Origin: Dacryopinax spathularia
Lineage: Eukaryota > Basidiomycota > Dacrymycetes > Dacrymycetales > Dacrymycetaceae
Direction: 5' to 3'
Assembly: GCA_037974965.1 (NCBI GenBank)
Contig: JBBPFI010000008.1
Location: forward strand, 372,001-436,000
Length of the DNA: 64,000 nucleotides
Shown: positions 25,041-36,998 of the stretch, one piece after another
Numbering within the stretch: position 1 is the first letter of the stretch
How the letters are laid out: each line of letters opens with the position of its first letter
Position numbers and translations under genes: made by a program
Notes under the pieces: model-generated
Databases searched by the model: none
What the model saw: only the letters and a program-made list of their open reading frames with translations
Told to the model about the DNA's origin: nothing

Positions 25041-25451
25041 TGGTTATCTCAATTGGTTCGATACTTCGTAATTAGGTATACCGTTTTCCGCATGGCGCAA
25101 CCGGGGGAGGAAGTCCGACGGGATGCAGGGGCCGATGCAGAAGTCCTGCAAGTCAGGGAACGTTCACGGAAACGGGCGGCATCTGCCCAACCGAACTATT
25201 GCTCCGTTACATCGCTGTGACCAGGAGTAAGGCAGTCAGCTTCTTAAGAGCGACCGTGGGCCCTGGTCGTGGTTAGAAACCACGGCATAACGTCCAACTT
25301 CCTCAAGCAAAGCTGAAATGTTGAGTGCAAAGCACGTTTCCCACTTCTATGTCACATGGCGCCACCAGCGCAAGTTACACCCACGCTTCCTAGCAAGCAC
25401 GATGTGGAATCACAGAACGTAGTACACTACACCTTCTCGGACTGGAACCAT
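25041..25451. other. Intergenic between convergent genes
   Basis: No coding exon, repeat or dyad was seen between the stop at 25040 and the leftward gene ending at 25452. Confidence 0.4.
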
Positions 25452-26310
25452 TCAACTGTGCTGATGAAGCGGATCGGAAGCACATTTGTCCACGAGGAAT
25501 GAAAGCGTGGACCTATAGGAGACCCTCAAGTCACCAAAGGCCTTCCTAGCCACGTCGAGTTTGCCGGTCATTCCTACATACGTGAAGAAGTGGTATAAGA
25601 GTAGCGGCAAAGGCCACGTACCGACTAGCCTATCCTTGACCGCTTCAACGTTGAAGGTCTGCCTCACGCCCGCGGAGTTTGGAGTTGAGGGATCTGGCCA
25701 AACTGACATGTGTAGATCAGTCTGCTCATCATCACCGATCGAGCTGCCTGGTTGAGTGGGCATTGTGCTGTTCATAGTATGAGGATGGGGAGACGGCGTA
25801 GAACCATGCTCCTCTCGTTGTTGAAGGCTCGCAAGTGCAGGAACAAGGAGATCGGCTTCCTTCAAGTCCCGCCAGCCCTGCTCAAGAATTGACAAAACCT
25901 GCACATGCGATGATCCGGATAAATGTACTCGAACACCAGCGAGGTACATACCATCTGCAGGTCGTCCTCCCGAATGAGGGGGGTGGGAGGAGCCACCCTA
26001 TATGGTGAGATGGACCGCGGTTTTCCTTGAAGTCTCTCCAGCCCGGCCCGAAAGGAAGCTTGTGCGTCGGGTGAACAGAATCTGATCAACTCGTTCGGTA
26101 TTTGGAGTAGCGCATCCGGACATATCTTTGCCACATCTCGCACGAGGTACTGACCGAGGAGGACTTGTGAGGGCGAATCTTATAAGATGCTGGGGCAAGA
26201 CGTACCTCCCAATTGCGAGCCTGCATCTTAGAAACGGAATCCCAAACCAGTGGTTTCTGCACCATAACGTCGACGAACGTCTTCCACCGTGCGAGCAGGT
26301 CGGTAGGCAT
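25452..26310 (-). CDS. Short relative of the zinc-finger family, finger absent
   Basis: Three exons (26310-26206, 26149-25952, 25898-25452) join in phase 0 to 249 residues. The start matches the N-terminal unit of the zinc-finger family: LLARWKTFVDVMVQ, then NWE, an intron, and YLVRDVAKICPDALLQIPNE. Member A has SWPELFKL, an intron, and DLAKMIYTHAPEFCLELP. After about residue 100 it has a helical stretch (SILEQGWRDLKEADLLVPA), a Ser/Pro linker and a helical end. The CDxC domain and the coiled coil are missing. It may be a truncated paralog or a dominant partner of the longer ones; both are inference. Confidence 0.55.
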
Positions 26311-26869
26311 GTTCAGACTTTCGTCGAGGGCAGGAGAAAGCTCGCCAGCTCACCGGTTTCCAGGGTACAGAACCGCGTCGGGCAATCTTCCAAGCTCCGC
26401 ATGCTTCCATTCCGCATGGCTGTGTGGGGAAATACGAGAAATGCGGAGCTCCGATTATCTCGCCCCTTCCCCCTACATCTGACCGGGACCTCCGGTTCGC
26501 TGACTTCCGCCGACGGCACCTCGTGGGTCTGACGATGGGAGTTACCGGAGCTCCGTCTGGCCTTCCCACGCCAATGATCTCCTAGGCGCATCACCCCGCC
26601 CGCCATTCAAACGTTAGTCTGACAATAGTAGCCTGCGTGGGACTTGTGCGGCCTCGTCTGTTTCCTTGCGACCAGCATAGACCCGAAATCGACCTAGCCT
26701 TGCTTCGATCACTCACCAGAGTGTGAGGCCTTACATCCTGCTGGCTCGCTTCCGTTCCGTATGCTGTCGAAAGAGGTTAGAAGGCTTACCAGAACACCAT
26801 CCTAAGCAGGTTGGTTTCGTGTTGCAATCGAGGGTGAGGAAGGCGATGTCTTTCGTGTTTTTTTAGTTC
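26311..26869. other. Dyad-bearing intergenic stretch
   Basis: Two exact dyads (26444, 26546) and one near match (about 26487) sit just upstream of the leftward gene. No gene is supported. Confidence 0.4.
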
Positions 26870-27441
26870 GCCAATGCTGTACACCTCAACCCGCTGGAGT
26901 GGGCTATCCTTGCGGCTCATGTGGCCTGAAACGTCAGCCGGTGCGTACTTGCCCTGCAAGGCAAAGGGCGTGCTCGCAGCACTGGTGGCTCAACTAGCGC
27001 AAGCAACTGCGTTCGATTCGGGGGATCTGACTGCCGAGAAAGGCCGTGGAGTGCGCTCGTCACTTCTGTCCGAGCCGATGCAGGAGGCCCCGCTACTGGA
27101 TCCTGGAGGGCGAACCCACGCCGATACTGCCACGCAAGTCCTAGCAAATATCATTCTCACTAAGCTGTGCGCTCATATGCCGGCTACGTGAGACTTTCTT
27201 CTTAACGTGCCGCACAGGATCGAACCCGCTGTCACCCTAGGTGGAACACTTCTCGCATCCACTCCCAACTTGCTACCCCGGATAACGTCTATGCCCTCTC
27301 CTTTGTTTTGACATAACTCAGACTACCCCTCCTACGGCGACTGTCCTGCTCAACACGTTCCTGGAAATGGTGCAAGCATCTGGAGAAGGCAGGTACAACT
27401 TCAACCTTGCTATGTTCATCCGAGCACTGGGCACACTGGTG
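26870..27441 (+). CDS. Possible small multi-exon gene
   Basis: Three coding-like pieces can be read: one ending near 26935 (HLNPLEWAILAAHVA), one at about 26970-27188 (AKGVLAALVAQLAQAT onward), and one from about 27323 (TTPPTATVLLNTFLEMVQ) to a GTGGGT donor at 27439. Splice sites between them are plausible. Neither the start nor the final exon was found. No family recognised; it may be a gene fragment. Confidence 0.3.
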
Positions 27442-27648
27442 GGTCTTTTTATTTTTTATTGGTACATAGCACGAGCTGTCTCCCCCATAGTATTTGAACG
27501 TCGATCGGTCGCGCAGATTGCTAGCCCTCGATCGACAGCAGACAGCCGAGAAGAATGATGAAAAGATGAGTGAGAATCTGGACGTATGCTCATCCAGACA
27601 TCGCCATAGAGTACGGTGGGCGTATGATAGCGAGAAGGCAAATAGCGG

Positions 27649-29289
27649 TTACAGGAGAGATAGCTGTTGGTCCACAAACGCTTCGAGATCTTGATGAAGG
27701 CTATCCACCCCTTGACGTAATTCATAAAGTGTTGTAGTAGGCTGCTGCGCAATATGGGCGAGCGTAAGAATGGAGTGGACAATGGGTTGGGCCGGACCGA
27801 GAGAGAACCGTTGATTGCCCCAGAGAGCGCAGGGGAAGTGCCTAGCAAACCGGGGACACTTGCGAATGCTCTCCAACCAGGCCGTTACGTCAGCCAGTGC
27901 ATCCATACGGTGAGGCAGAGCATCACGTAGTGCTGGAGATATCTGGACCAGTGAACCTTGACAAGCGATGGTGGTAAGCCAGTCTACGAAGTCGCGAAGA
28001 AACTGGCGCAGGCGCTGGACTCTGCGGCGGATCTGCATCAAGGTCGTACTGGGCGTCTTCGCAGCCTCATAAAGCTCGAAAATGGCGCAGATCAGGCTTC
28101 GCTCGCTTGTGGAGCGGAGTCCATCATCTTCCACGAGGGCACGGGCAAGGCGAAGAGCAAAGGGCAGGCGGGCGCTGAGATACTCTGTCCATATGGCTAG
28201 ACCCTCCTCCAGAGTGGGGCGCCGGCAGCCGGGATCGTGAAGCTTTAGTGATAGCTGGGAGTCAGCAAATGGAGAAGCGCGCGAGACCTGGCCGCAGCAT
28301 CAGAATGGCAAGCTCGACCAGAGGAACAAGCCATACCGGAGGGGAAGAGGGCCCATCGGGTGTTGGGGAATGCGTTTCTTCATGTATCGCCTGCGGCTGC
28401 GTGGTGCGCTCTCGTGTTGTACTGGAAGACGGGGTTCTAGTTAGCGCCGGAGGCGAGGTGGGAACAGCGTAATCCTAGCTCGGTATGTGAACATTGTACG
28501 AAGGAGACATAAAACTACTCACCTCTCCACACAGGCCTTCTCCAATAGTTTCATCATTGGCGAGTGTGATTGACTGAGCGTTCAAGCGGCCGACCAATGA
28601 CAAATCGACGCATATATCCTGGATACACAAAAGTTAGAGCCGTAAACGCAATTCGCAACACACGCACTCACTTGATGGTCGACTCTTTCCATTTCCTTCC
28701 TCGCCACATCACGTTCAACCTCATGAGGAAGGGGAATGATGTCCGCGTCCATATCGGCGCATACACTTTGCGCGTCATTTCCCTCTTCATTGTCCAGTTC
28801 AGACACGGCTGCGTCCTTCCGAGCTCCATCTTCATCCTCGAGTTCCGGAACTCCGTCGCGAGTTACGTTGTTAGCAGCTGCAGCGAGTGCAGCGGTCCTC
28901 GAGCGAGTGAGATAGGGAGAACGATTCGAGTTCTGAATGCGAGGTCCATGATCTCGGAACTGTGTGCGTGTAGGTCGGGACGATTCACCAGTATCGCCAT
29001 TATGCCGATTAGCAGCGTCCGTAACCGAGGTCAGTCGCCTGCGTTTCCCTTCCGCATTAAGGAACACCTCGTCCTCATGATCGGAATCCTGAGACTCGTT
29101 CTCCACTGGACTGTACTTGGAAGGTCGGGCTGACATTCCAGATGCCTGCAGACCATTGCTCTGCACGGCTGCCGGGACTATATTCGCAATGTATGCGCGC
29201 TCTTTCTCCTTCCCCCAACTTTGGGCTGGCTGCTGCATGGCTTCTTTAGTTTCCCGCGTCTCCCCTTCAGAACGTGTCCTTTTTGGCAT
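27649..29289 (-). CDS. Hypothetical nuclear protein
   Basis: Four exons (29289-28672, 28618-28523, 28474-28337, 28254-27649) give 485 residues in phase 0. The N-terminus starts MPKRTRSEGE and is disordered, with KRRR and acidic patches, suggesting nuclear localisation. A Ser/Thr/Pro linker leads to a helical C-terminal domain of about 200 residues (LEEGLAIWTEYLSARLPFAL to LHQDLEAFVDQQLSLL). I do not know this domain. A CGGAACTCCG dyad at 28846 lies inside the first exon. It sits in the spacer between the inverted arms. Confidence 0.6.
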
Positions 29290-30237
29290 AGTGAAAGTGG
29301 CTGGTAAAGGTGCGTAAGTGGGTGTACTGGTCAAGGTGTGAGTTAAGAAGTGATTTGGTGGGTCTGGCTCCCTGACTCTTTCGGAACTCCGTCCGGCTTC
29401 AAATGTCGTCAGCTACGGTCGGAGCTCCGATCGATGCAACGTCATGCGAGACAAAATGGACTCTGCAACTAACTCTTGAGGCGTTCTGCGCCAGGGGAGA
29501 AACATCTTACGGTTACCTGGTTGCTTGAATGATTCGCCGTCAATATTGAACACTCTCAGCCAGAGATCGGAGTCGTTGTTGCCCGACGACGAGCGCTCCA
29601 ACGCGGGGCCGACTGTCATGTATTCGTGTGGAAGGAGAAATGAAGCATCGGGGATGCCCACAGAGACGGGTGGATGTGGAACCTCCTGCCTTCACCAATG
29701 CAATGGATCTCCCCTCAAGCGTCCGCCCGCGAGGCAACTTCCTGCCGGAGCTCCGAAGCTAGTAATCGATCAAGAGAGCGCTCGCATTTACCACTCGTTC
29801 GGACCTCCATGACAACCTCGGCTCCGGACCGGCCCTCCGATTCCCAGCAGCCAGGACGGACGATGGCATTTGCTGGATCACCAAGGCAACACCCCCAGCA
29901 AGAGACATGCCGTGCGTCCGAGCTTTTCATGCCTAGCATGCAAGGCGTTCCTGTCAAAACGTCCTCTTACCCGAGGCGGGTTTGTACATCCGTGGGGAGC
30001 CTCGCGCAGGCCTTCATGACCTAGTGGACCTGCCCGTCCGGCATATTACAACAGCTACTGTGAGACAAGGTGCAAGTCCCATGCGCTTCCTTCAATTGCT
30101 GCAAAATTGGTGTGTTCAGACTCCGGCACAAAGCGTAGTGCTAATTCGGGCCATCTTAGGTTCAAATGCCCATGTAAACAACGCGGTTTCTTTCCCAGTT
30201 TATGTGGTGGTCGGCTGAACGTCCCTTGGTTGCGATC
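29290..30237. other. Dyad-rich stretch with a weak leftward frame
   Basis: Three exact dyads (29382, 29420, 29746). A leftward frame at 29661-29413 (NNDSDLWLRVFNIDGESFKQ) looks mildly coding and may be an exon, but I could not place a start or partner exon. Confidence 0.3.
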
Positions 30238-31772
30238 TTGTGCGGTGATGGCCGTCTCCAGAGCGACATGAGTTTTTTCCGACGAGCTTCAGAGGGACAG
30301 CCGAGGGTGCTTATTCCACACGTGTGGTAAGACCGAGTCAACCCCACTTTCGTAGGAGATCACGGTGTTTGGGTTGCTGCTCAAGCCACGAAGTAGGTTC
30401 CGTCTCCGTCTCCCGAACTTGGAAACGGAACTCCGTTCCGTTGAGAATGTGGCTTCATCATTCCGCTGTGACAAATGAAATCGCACACCACTTGTGTGTA
30501 ATGTACGTCAGTCTCTGCTCGATTGTCACTGTGACACATCAGAGATTCTATCCCAAGGACCGGGTGTTCGTAGCACGAGCGCGCAGTCTTCCGGAGGGAA
30601 GCATCAGACATCAATCAAACCAGCGGGGGCAAATCAGGGAGCGGGTCTCCGGCCGAATACGGAATTCCGTTCTCGTCTACCCTCAGACCGGGAGAGGGCA
30701 GACCGGAAGAGCGCGCGCGCAGTGATGTCCTCGTTGTAGACGTGACCTCGTCTTCTGCTGTAGGAGCTGACCACATTCCCTAACTTGGTTCCACAAGTCT
30801 GCCTCGTATTTTGTCAATGATCAGAACGAAAACATCAACGGGGTGGAGCTTCTTTGGACCGAGGGAGTGGGCCGATCGGAGGTCCGTTCCGGCTCGGAAG
30901 ACCGAGGCCTTCACAGAAGACACACGAATAGCTGTTATTGATCGATTTCACGGATCCAGTACATAGGGTCCCGAACAGTGGGTGAGAAAGAACGGCTGCT
31001 GGTGATGGTGGTTGCACAGAACATGTTCGCACACCGCGCCTGGTGAGATAGATGTAAGACATCACCCGTGCCGCAATTAGGTAGTCGCCGGCACATCTGC
31101 TCTGTCTGCCTTTTCCGCTTATTTCTGGGCTCCTCGGTTGGGGAACGGTCCTCCCATAGTAAGGAGAACCAACGCGGTCACCTCACCGAGAGGCAGAAGT
31201 TGCGAAGATGGGTGGAACTCCGTTTTCGCACAAGTGCGCCACTCACAGCCTCACCGGAACTCCTTCCTCACTGCCGAATATCGTCGCCAGGGCAGACGAA
31301 TTTGATGCTCCGTATCCATGCGTGGTAGTTACGTACGAGTTAGGCGTGTCCGATCGGCACATGATAGTGGTCACGCATGGATGCACGTATTGGGCGGCAA
31401 CATATCTGCCTTCTGCACACCGGAAAGACGGTGCAAACGAGATGGGAGGAGTCAGGTATGCGCAGGAGATTATGTGAACGCTGCAGGTATGCTCCCCTAA
31501 GCAATTAATGCGGATCAGGGGCTTGAAGGGGTCAGACACGCTAACGGATATGCGTCAGATCTTTCTCTACTCAGAACGGAGTTCCGTGTTGGACCTTTTC
31601 GCGGCCTGTCAAAAACCGCCAAACGGAATACCCGGTCAGACTTAAGGCCGGGTGGGTGCACCATTGGAGCCGACAGGCTACACGCACAGATTCCCTACCC
31701 TTCACCAAGGCCGTATTCGATTCAGAGCACGATGTCTATGGAGCACAATATCTGAATGAAAACACTTGCGGG

Positions 31773-33653
31773 CTATTCAAGTCCGGGCTGCGACAGCCGA
31801 ATGAACGGATGCAGCAGAAGTTGTGCAGCGGAAGAGCGCAGAAGGGGATCCAGCTGTAAGGCGTCGCGCAGAAACGAGACGAAGAGGGAGTGTTCTTCAC
31901 CCATCATTGACCGTGCGGAAGCCACCCTTGCTCCCAGATCTGCGGAACATTCCAATGCGTCGCGAAGAAGAGTACCTGTTTTCTGGGGTGTCAGCCGCGA
32001 TCATCGAATGAGAATTGACGGGAACGAACCGTGTGGATCGAAGTATTGAGAGCTCCGGGGGCATCGCGAGAGGAACTCAGGGTCGAACGGACCGAACATT
32101 GTGTTCATTAGGGATAGATTGCGCTCAACCCAAGTATGCATGCCCTTGGCTTCCTGGACGAAAAGATGTTTCCCGGTGATTATTTCGTACGCCTGTGTCA
32201 TGAGGAATGACGAGCTCAAGCGGATGCAATTGCACGTACCACGCAGCCCACGCTCCATATGTCCGCTCTGGAACCAAAGTTGCCTTCCAGCAAGACCTCT
32301 GGCGCTCGGTGTCTTGGCGTTTGGATTTGCCGAGAGTGGGGGTCATCGACCCAGGCAGCTAACAGAACGTTCAGGAAGAGAAGCGACCGAACGCCTGGTG
32401 CACGTACCTTGCCCGAAATCCGTGAGTACGATGTGAGGATTGTCTTTGTTATCGGGTTCAAACGGCTGGGAATTCAGTAAGTGTACCGTATGAGTCATGC
32501 CAGCACCGTTGGTTAGGTGTAGGGCTCCACGAGAACGGGGCGGTTGGCTTGCGAGAACCTGCTCCGGCGAGAAATCGGGGCGGAGCTGACACAGGATATT
32601 TGCAACCTTGATATCTAAGAACGTATATGTTTGAGATGCGCTTAAAGGAGGCATGCATGACTCTACTCACCGGCATGTACGACTCGACAAACCGAGTGCA
32701 AATAATCAAGAGCTTTCAGGAGCTGGGCGAGAATTCGGCAGCTCACGCCTATCGGTTGCGATGCTGTCCATGATGGATCCAGGTGCGTGCCCAGCAAAGG
32801 CAAGAGCATGCAGAGATGCGTGCCGAACCAGTCTCGAATTTGGAAAGTGTCGATGATATGTGGAACATGCGCGTAGCCTGGATGTGCGGGATTCATTTCC
32901 CTTATCCTGGTCATGAACCGTGCTTCGCTTCGGAGCTCGGGGACTAAAGTCTGGCCCGCTTCTAGGATTTTCACCGCGTAATATCGTCGCTCGTCGGCCC
33001 TGTGATCGTCAGTTCATGCGCTATCGAGAGAGAAGGTATGCCCACCACAGGTCTTGCACCATGTACACGGTTGAATACAAACCCCAGCCCAATTTACGCC
33101 ACACCAGGAAGCGATCGAGAAGACATTCTCCCCGACGAAGCGAGGCGAAAGCGAAACGTCCGATGTGCCGGGCTGCCAGGAGTTCTTCCACAGCGGCCTC
33201 GGGGTTCACCAGCGACGCGTAACTCACTCCTGCGCACGGCGTCGAGGCCTCCTCGTCCTCGTCCTCTTCCTCTTCCTCGTCCTCGTCCTCTTCGTCCTCG
33301 TCCTCATCCTCTTCGTCCTCGTCCACTTCCACTTCCACTTCCATTTCCTCGTCCTCGTCCTCGTCCTGATTTTTGTCCCAGTGCTGGCGGACTCCTCTGA
33401 GTCCGCCATAATCACTGTCCCCCTCATCCTCGTCCCGCTCACCCTCTACGCTGCCCTGCAGCTCCCACTCCTCATCCGACAGAGAGGCCGACGAGGCTGC
33501 CGGAGGTGGATATCGACGAATGAGAGTATGGGGGGTGGGAAGGGCTGCCGTAACATGGTAGTGGGCACAGGACGACGCGCTCCGCCGCCTGTCGTTCTGG
33601 GGCCCCTTGTGGGCTTTCAGCCAAGGATCCCGCGCTTGCAATGCTCCCCTCAT
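31773..33653 (-). CDS. SRPK-like Ser/Thr protein kinase (right copy)
   Basis: Mirror of the kinase at 19696-21576, with exons 33653-33049, 32999-32671, 32614-32408, 32358-32240, 32192-32030 and 31975-31773. The only difference seen, at 33072, is silent (Ser codon TCG to TCA in the glycine loop). The protein is therefore identical, with HAD, DFG and APE intact. Its upstream region is longer than that of the left copy because of the 443-bp block. Confidence 0.88.
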
Positions 33654-33905
33654 AGCGGCGGTGACCGAATATGCTTTGGACTGCGGGAAATGGAGACGGC
33701 AATATGGGACTTATTGGCGACGTGGTCGGATTTGTATGATTGACTACCTACTGTATGATGACCCCCTGTCTGATGTGGATCACATGCCTGGTGGCTTCAT
33801 ACCCTCAGATAGGCACTTCCGTTTTTGAACTCCGCTTCCGCTCTGTGAACCTTATTCGGGATGTCGGTGAACTCTGTACAGCTACATCGATGTCTCCCGC
33901 TTCCA

Positions 33906-34348
33906 CCACCAACAGATGGATATATTGCATTCGATGACCTCGGCGCCCTCTCTTGATATGACTACAATTTGTGACAAATTTTCATGCTGCGACGCCCACG
34001 GCTGTTGTCTACGGCTGTTAACGTCCACACGTCCGGCGTGCAACACTCAGGATCCGCCCCTCGGTGCGTTGCAAAGGTCAATATGAGGGCATGGCGCACC
34101 ATTGTTCGCCGTGTTGTGCAGCCTATGCACTTATTGAGGTAGGTCTTAAGCACTCGTGTAAGTCCGTCTGACCGAGAGGTGCACGTCCTTTCAAGCCCTA
34201 CAGTGTCTCGCTCCCAACAAGCCATGCAGGAAAAGACGCAGAAAATGGCTGTTATTGGAGCTGCTGTGTGCAGAGGAGGGAATAGCCAAGCGATTCCACT
34301 TGAATGTACGGCTCTCCGGGAACGCCCGTAAGGATTCTCTCGAAATTT
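33906..34348. other. 443-bp insertion in the right arm
   Basis: Absent from the left arm, where TTCCA is followed directly by ATGTGC. The block starts CCACCAACAG and ends CTCGAAATTT. I see no terminal inverted repeat, no target duplication longer than about 3 bp and no coding frame. It could equally be ancestral sequence deleted from the left arm. It ends 20 bp before the zinc-finger gene's ATG. Confidence 0.85.
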
Positions 34349-34368
34349 ATGTGCTTTGCTCTCCACGA

Positions 34369-35946
34369 ATGCATCGTGATAATTCGGTAGTACCTTCGAA
34401 GTTCGACCGTACGCCTAGCGAGCGGACATCCGGTTTGCCTCCGATCCTCGGAGTCAAACCTGTGGTTCAGGGTCTTTGTGGCCGGAAGTCCGAAAATGGC
34501 ACCTGGACCACGGCGTCACAAGAGCACGTTCATCTTTGCTCAGTGGCCAAATGGCGATCCCGCTCAGAACGAAGTGGGAACATCTATGTGCGTATGCGCA
34601 AAAACGTTTGGACCAAGGGGACTGGGCGAAGGTATACGCAGGTCAAACCGCAGGAGTCCAAGTGAGTACAGGGCAAGTACCCGTGTGCGAGGATCACTCA
34701 GTATAGTAGGGCCTGGTATTGCAAGTATGTGAAACAGAGCCAACCCTCTTGGGAATGATGCCAAGGGATGCGTATTCTGTACTCGACGAGGCTATCAAGA
34801 AGCGCGTATATGGATTGTTGGACAATCCGGTAACCGAGCCTTCTACTTCAGCGAGATCAGTAGAATTACCGCGAGGGGCGCGAAGCTCGGAAGGTCTGCC
34901 GCCGAATCGGACCAGCTCCATCCTGAAGAGAAAGCGATCGAACCCACCGAGTCCAAGCCACCAACATAAACATGCTCGCTTCATAGAGGAGCAGGAGAGC
35001 TGCCCGTCACTCGGTGTGAGTGAACGCAGATCGTCCTCGTCGCAGCAGACAGGTAATGACTTGCAGAGCCCTGAACGATCTCATTCACCTGACGGCGCAA
35101 CGATGTGCGCGTCTCCCAGAGGGAAGCGTGTACATAAATCTGGAGGCGTCGAAGCAAGCAGCAAATATTCGATCACTGATGCACTGAGTCCGGAAGACGC
35201 GCTGAAATATGGAAAGGATATGACAGTACGTCCCATTCCAATGTCTTCCCTGAATGAACCCACGAAGCCCAATCACTATGTCTTCCTAGTGTGATGCATG
35301 CTGGGAGGCAGCGTACGTCGAAGGTAACCGAATCGTCTGCTCATGCGATGGACCGCAGCGTTTGGGGGGAAGATACACGGGTCGATGGGCTTGTTCAGGT
35401 TGCAGCCCGAGACGGAATTGTTCCTTCTTTGAGCGTGAGGACATCTTGCTCGCGGGTAGATGCCCATTCTAACGACGCCTTGCCAGGATTCGGTAAGACG
35501 GATGAGCTGCCTCCGGCCACTTCCCTACCCCGAGAGAGACGTGTCGTAGAAGGGAAGCGACGGGAAACCATTGAGGTCAGCACACCCACCCCACATCTAG
35601 CTGGGGATGAGCAGAGCACCTCGCACTTGCAGTCAATCAGCGAGCAACGCCCGCATTGGAGCGCAGGCCTTCCACCCTATCCACGGGAATTCCTACTCGT
35701 GCTCCGGGAGATGGGTCAGAATATAGCGGAGGACATGGACTCCTACGGTGGGAGATCCCCATCCCGGCGGAGTCTTTGCTGATTTCCCTCATAGCTGCTA
35801 CCATAGCTTTCGCGGGAGCGTGGTTGTCATTGTATCAGGAAAACGCTTCCCTTCATGTGAGGTTGGAGGAGTATACGAGAAAACAAGCCCGCCTGACCAA
35901 GATTTTCGACTGGATCCTAGAGGAGCGGCAGAAGTTAGAGCCATGA
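34369..35946 (+). CDS. Zinc-finger/coiled-coil protein, family member B (right copy)
   Basis: Mirror of the gene at 17846-19423, with exons 34369-34432, 34471-34661, 34710-35225, 35290-35434, 35487-35747 and 35795-35946 (442 residues). One amino-acid change was seen, Thr in the left copy to Met here, from the base change at 35104, in the disordered region before the Cys domain. CDAC, VCSC, WACSGC and the coil are unchanged. Confidence 0.7.
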
Positions 35947-36022
35947 CGTGTTCCTATGCATGTCCCTTATGTCCCTTCTTAATGCATTTGTGGCGTTGGG
36001 AGAACCCAGGCCGTCGCATCCC

Positions 36023-36998
36023 TTCTGCCAGGCGAGAGCATCTGAGAGGATCCTCGTCTCTCTTTCCAGGGCGTCTTCTGCTCGAGATAGTGTCGTACAT
36101 GATCCCGGTGGCAGGTTCACTCGCTGCCTCCAGGGAGCGTTGCCACGAGCTTGCTTTCACGACAACCATTCACGGCGGTTTAGGGTCTGATTGCCTGCTA
36201 TTTTAGAGCAGGCTGGTCCTTAAAGCCGGATGCGGCGCACCCCACTTGAGTACTGAGCTTGCCCTGACTCTTGCCAAGGCTGGCGAGCGACTGGAGTTCC
36301 GAGCTCACACAAAAGACAGGCGTGCTGAAGTGCTCGAGACTTGGGGGGGGGTGAGAAACCACTGTGCGAGTAGAAGCACGCCTGGTCAGATCACCGTGCT
36401 ACTGAAGAAAGTTGGTTACCGTCACACTAAAGAAGTAAATCAAGGACGACTCCAGCACATAACAGCGGTCGCTCGTTTCCCCCAAACACGCGTTGGGAAA
36501 TCCCGTGAGCGGAATGGTCACAGAATTCTGACAATGGGGTCAATATACTCTGAACCCATTCCTCGTTTGTCCTAGAGATCGACTGACCGTGAATATGGAT
36601 GGTGACCGGTACATACTGTGCGCTCCGCACATGCCTGCAACCGTGCGAGGCAGGGCACCGGCAAAAATGTGCGCTGATGGGTTGCGGGTCGCGATTGAAT
36701 GATATATAGAAATTCCAGGAGGTCAAGCACAATCAAGGACGTCGGAATCCCTGCGGTGGAACGGTTCATGAGGGAGGAGGACGTGTTGCAACTATATAGT
36801 CTGGGTAAAAGCGAGCGGACAGTCCGTGGTGGGAAACAGGCAAAACGGAGTTCCGGATCACCCCTCTGAGCTTTCCCGCAGCACCGCCACTCCAGTTGGT
36901 TCCGACGCACACGTCGGTCGGAGCACCGGTCAGGATGAGCAACTGGGATGCGCGTTCGTTTCCATCCACCAGGACGTCCTGTAGAGCACACATTCGCC
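36023..36998. other. Flank of the right arm, remnants only
   Basis: A short frame reading LLLEIVSYMIPVAGSLAASR (about 36070-36130) resembles the start of an F-box and may be a gene remnant cut by the duplication edge. A run of nine to ten G lies near 36344. One dyad sits at 36846. No full gene is supported. Confidence 0.35.

Larger units (their letters stand above)
30238..36022. repeat. Inverted duplication, right arm (5.79 kb)
   Basis: Reverse complement of 17770-23111 with one extra block of 443 bp at 33906-34348. Genes inside have the same order and opposite orientation to the left arm. Beyond 36022 exact identity ends, but a weaker match to the left flank (shared TTCTGCC and GGCGAGAGC words) continues for about 25 bp. 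Confidence 0.95.

Noticed and set aside
27190-27250. tRNA-like B box (GGTTCGATCC on the minus strand)
   Set aside because: The T-stem halves do not pair and no A box or acceptor stem could be built.
33906-34348. 443-bp block as a small DNA transposon
   Set aside because: Ends show no inverted repeat and no convincing target duplication, so only a neutral insertion/deletion call is made.
17770-36022. The inverted arms as giant terminal inverted repeats of one mobile element
   Set aside because: No target duplication at the outer edges and no transposase in the spacer; the arms contain ordinary spliced genes, so a segmental inverted duplication is simpler.
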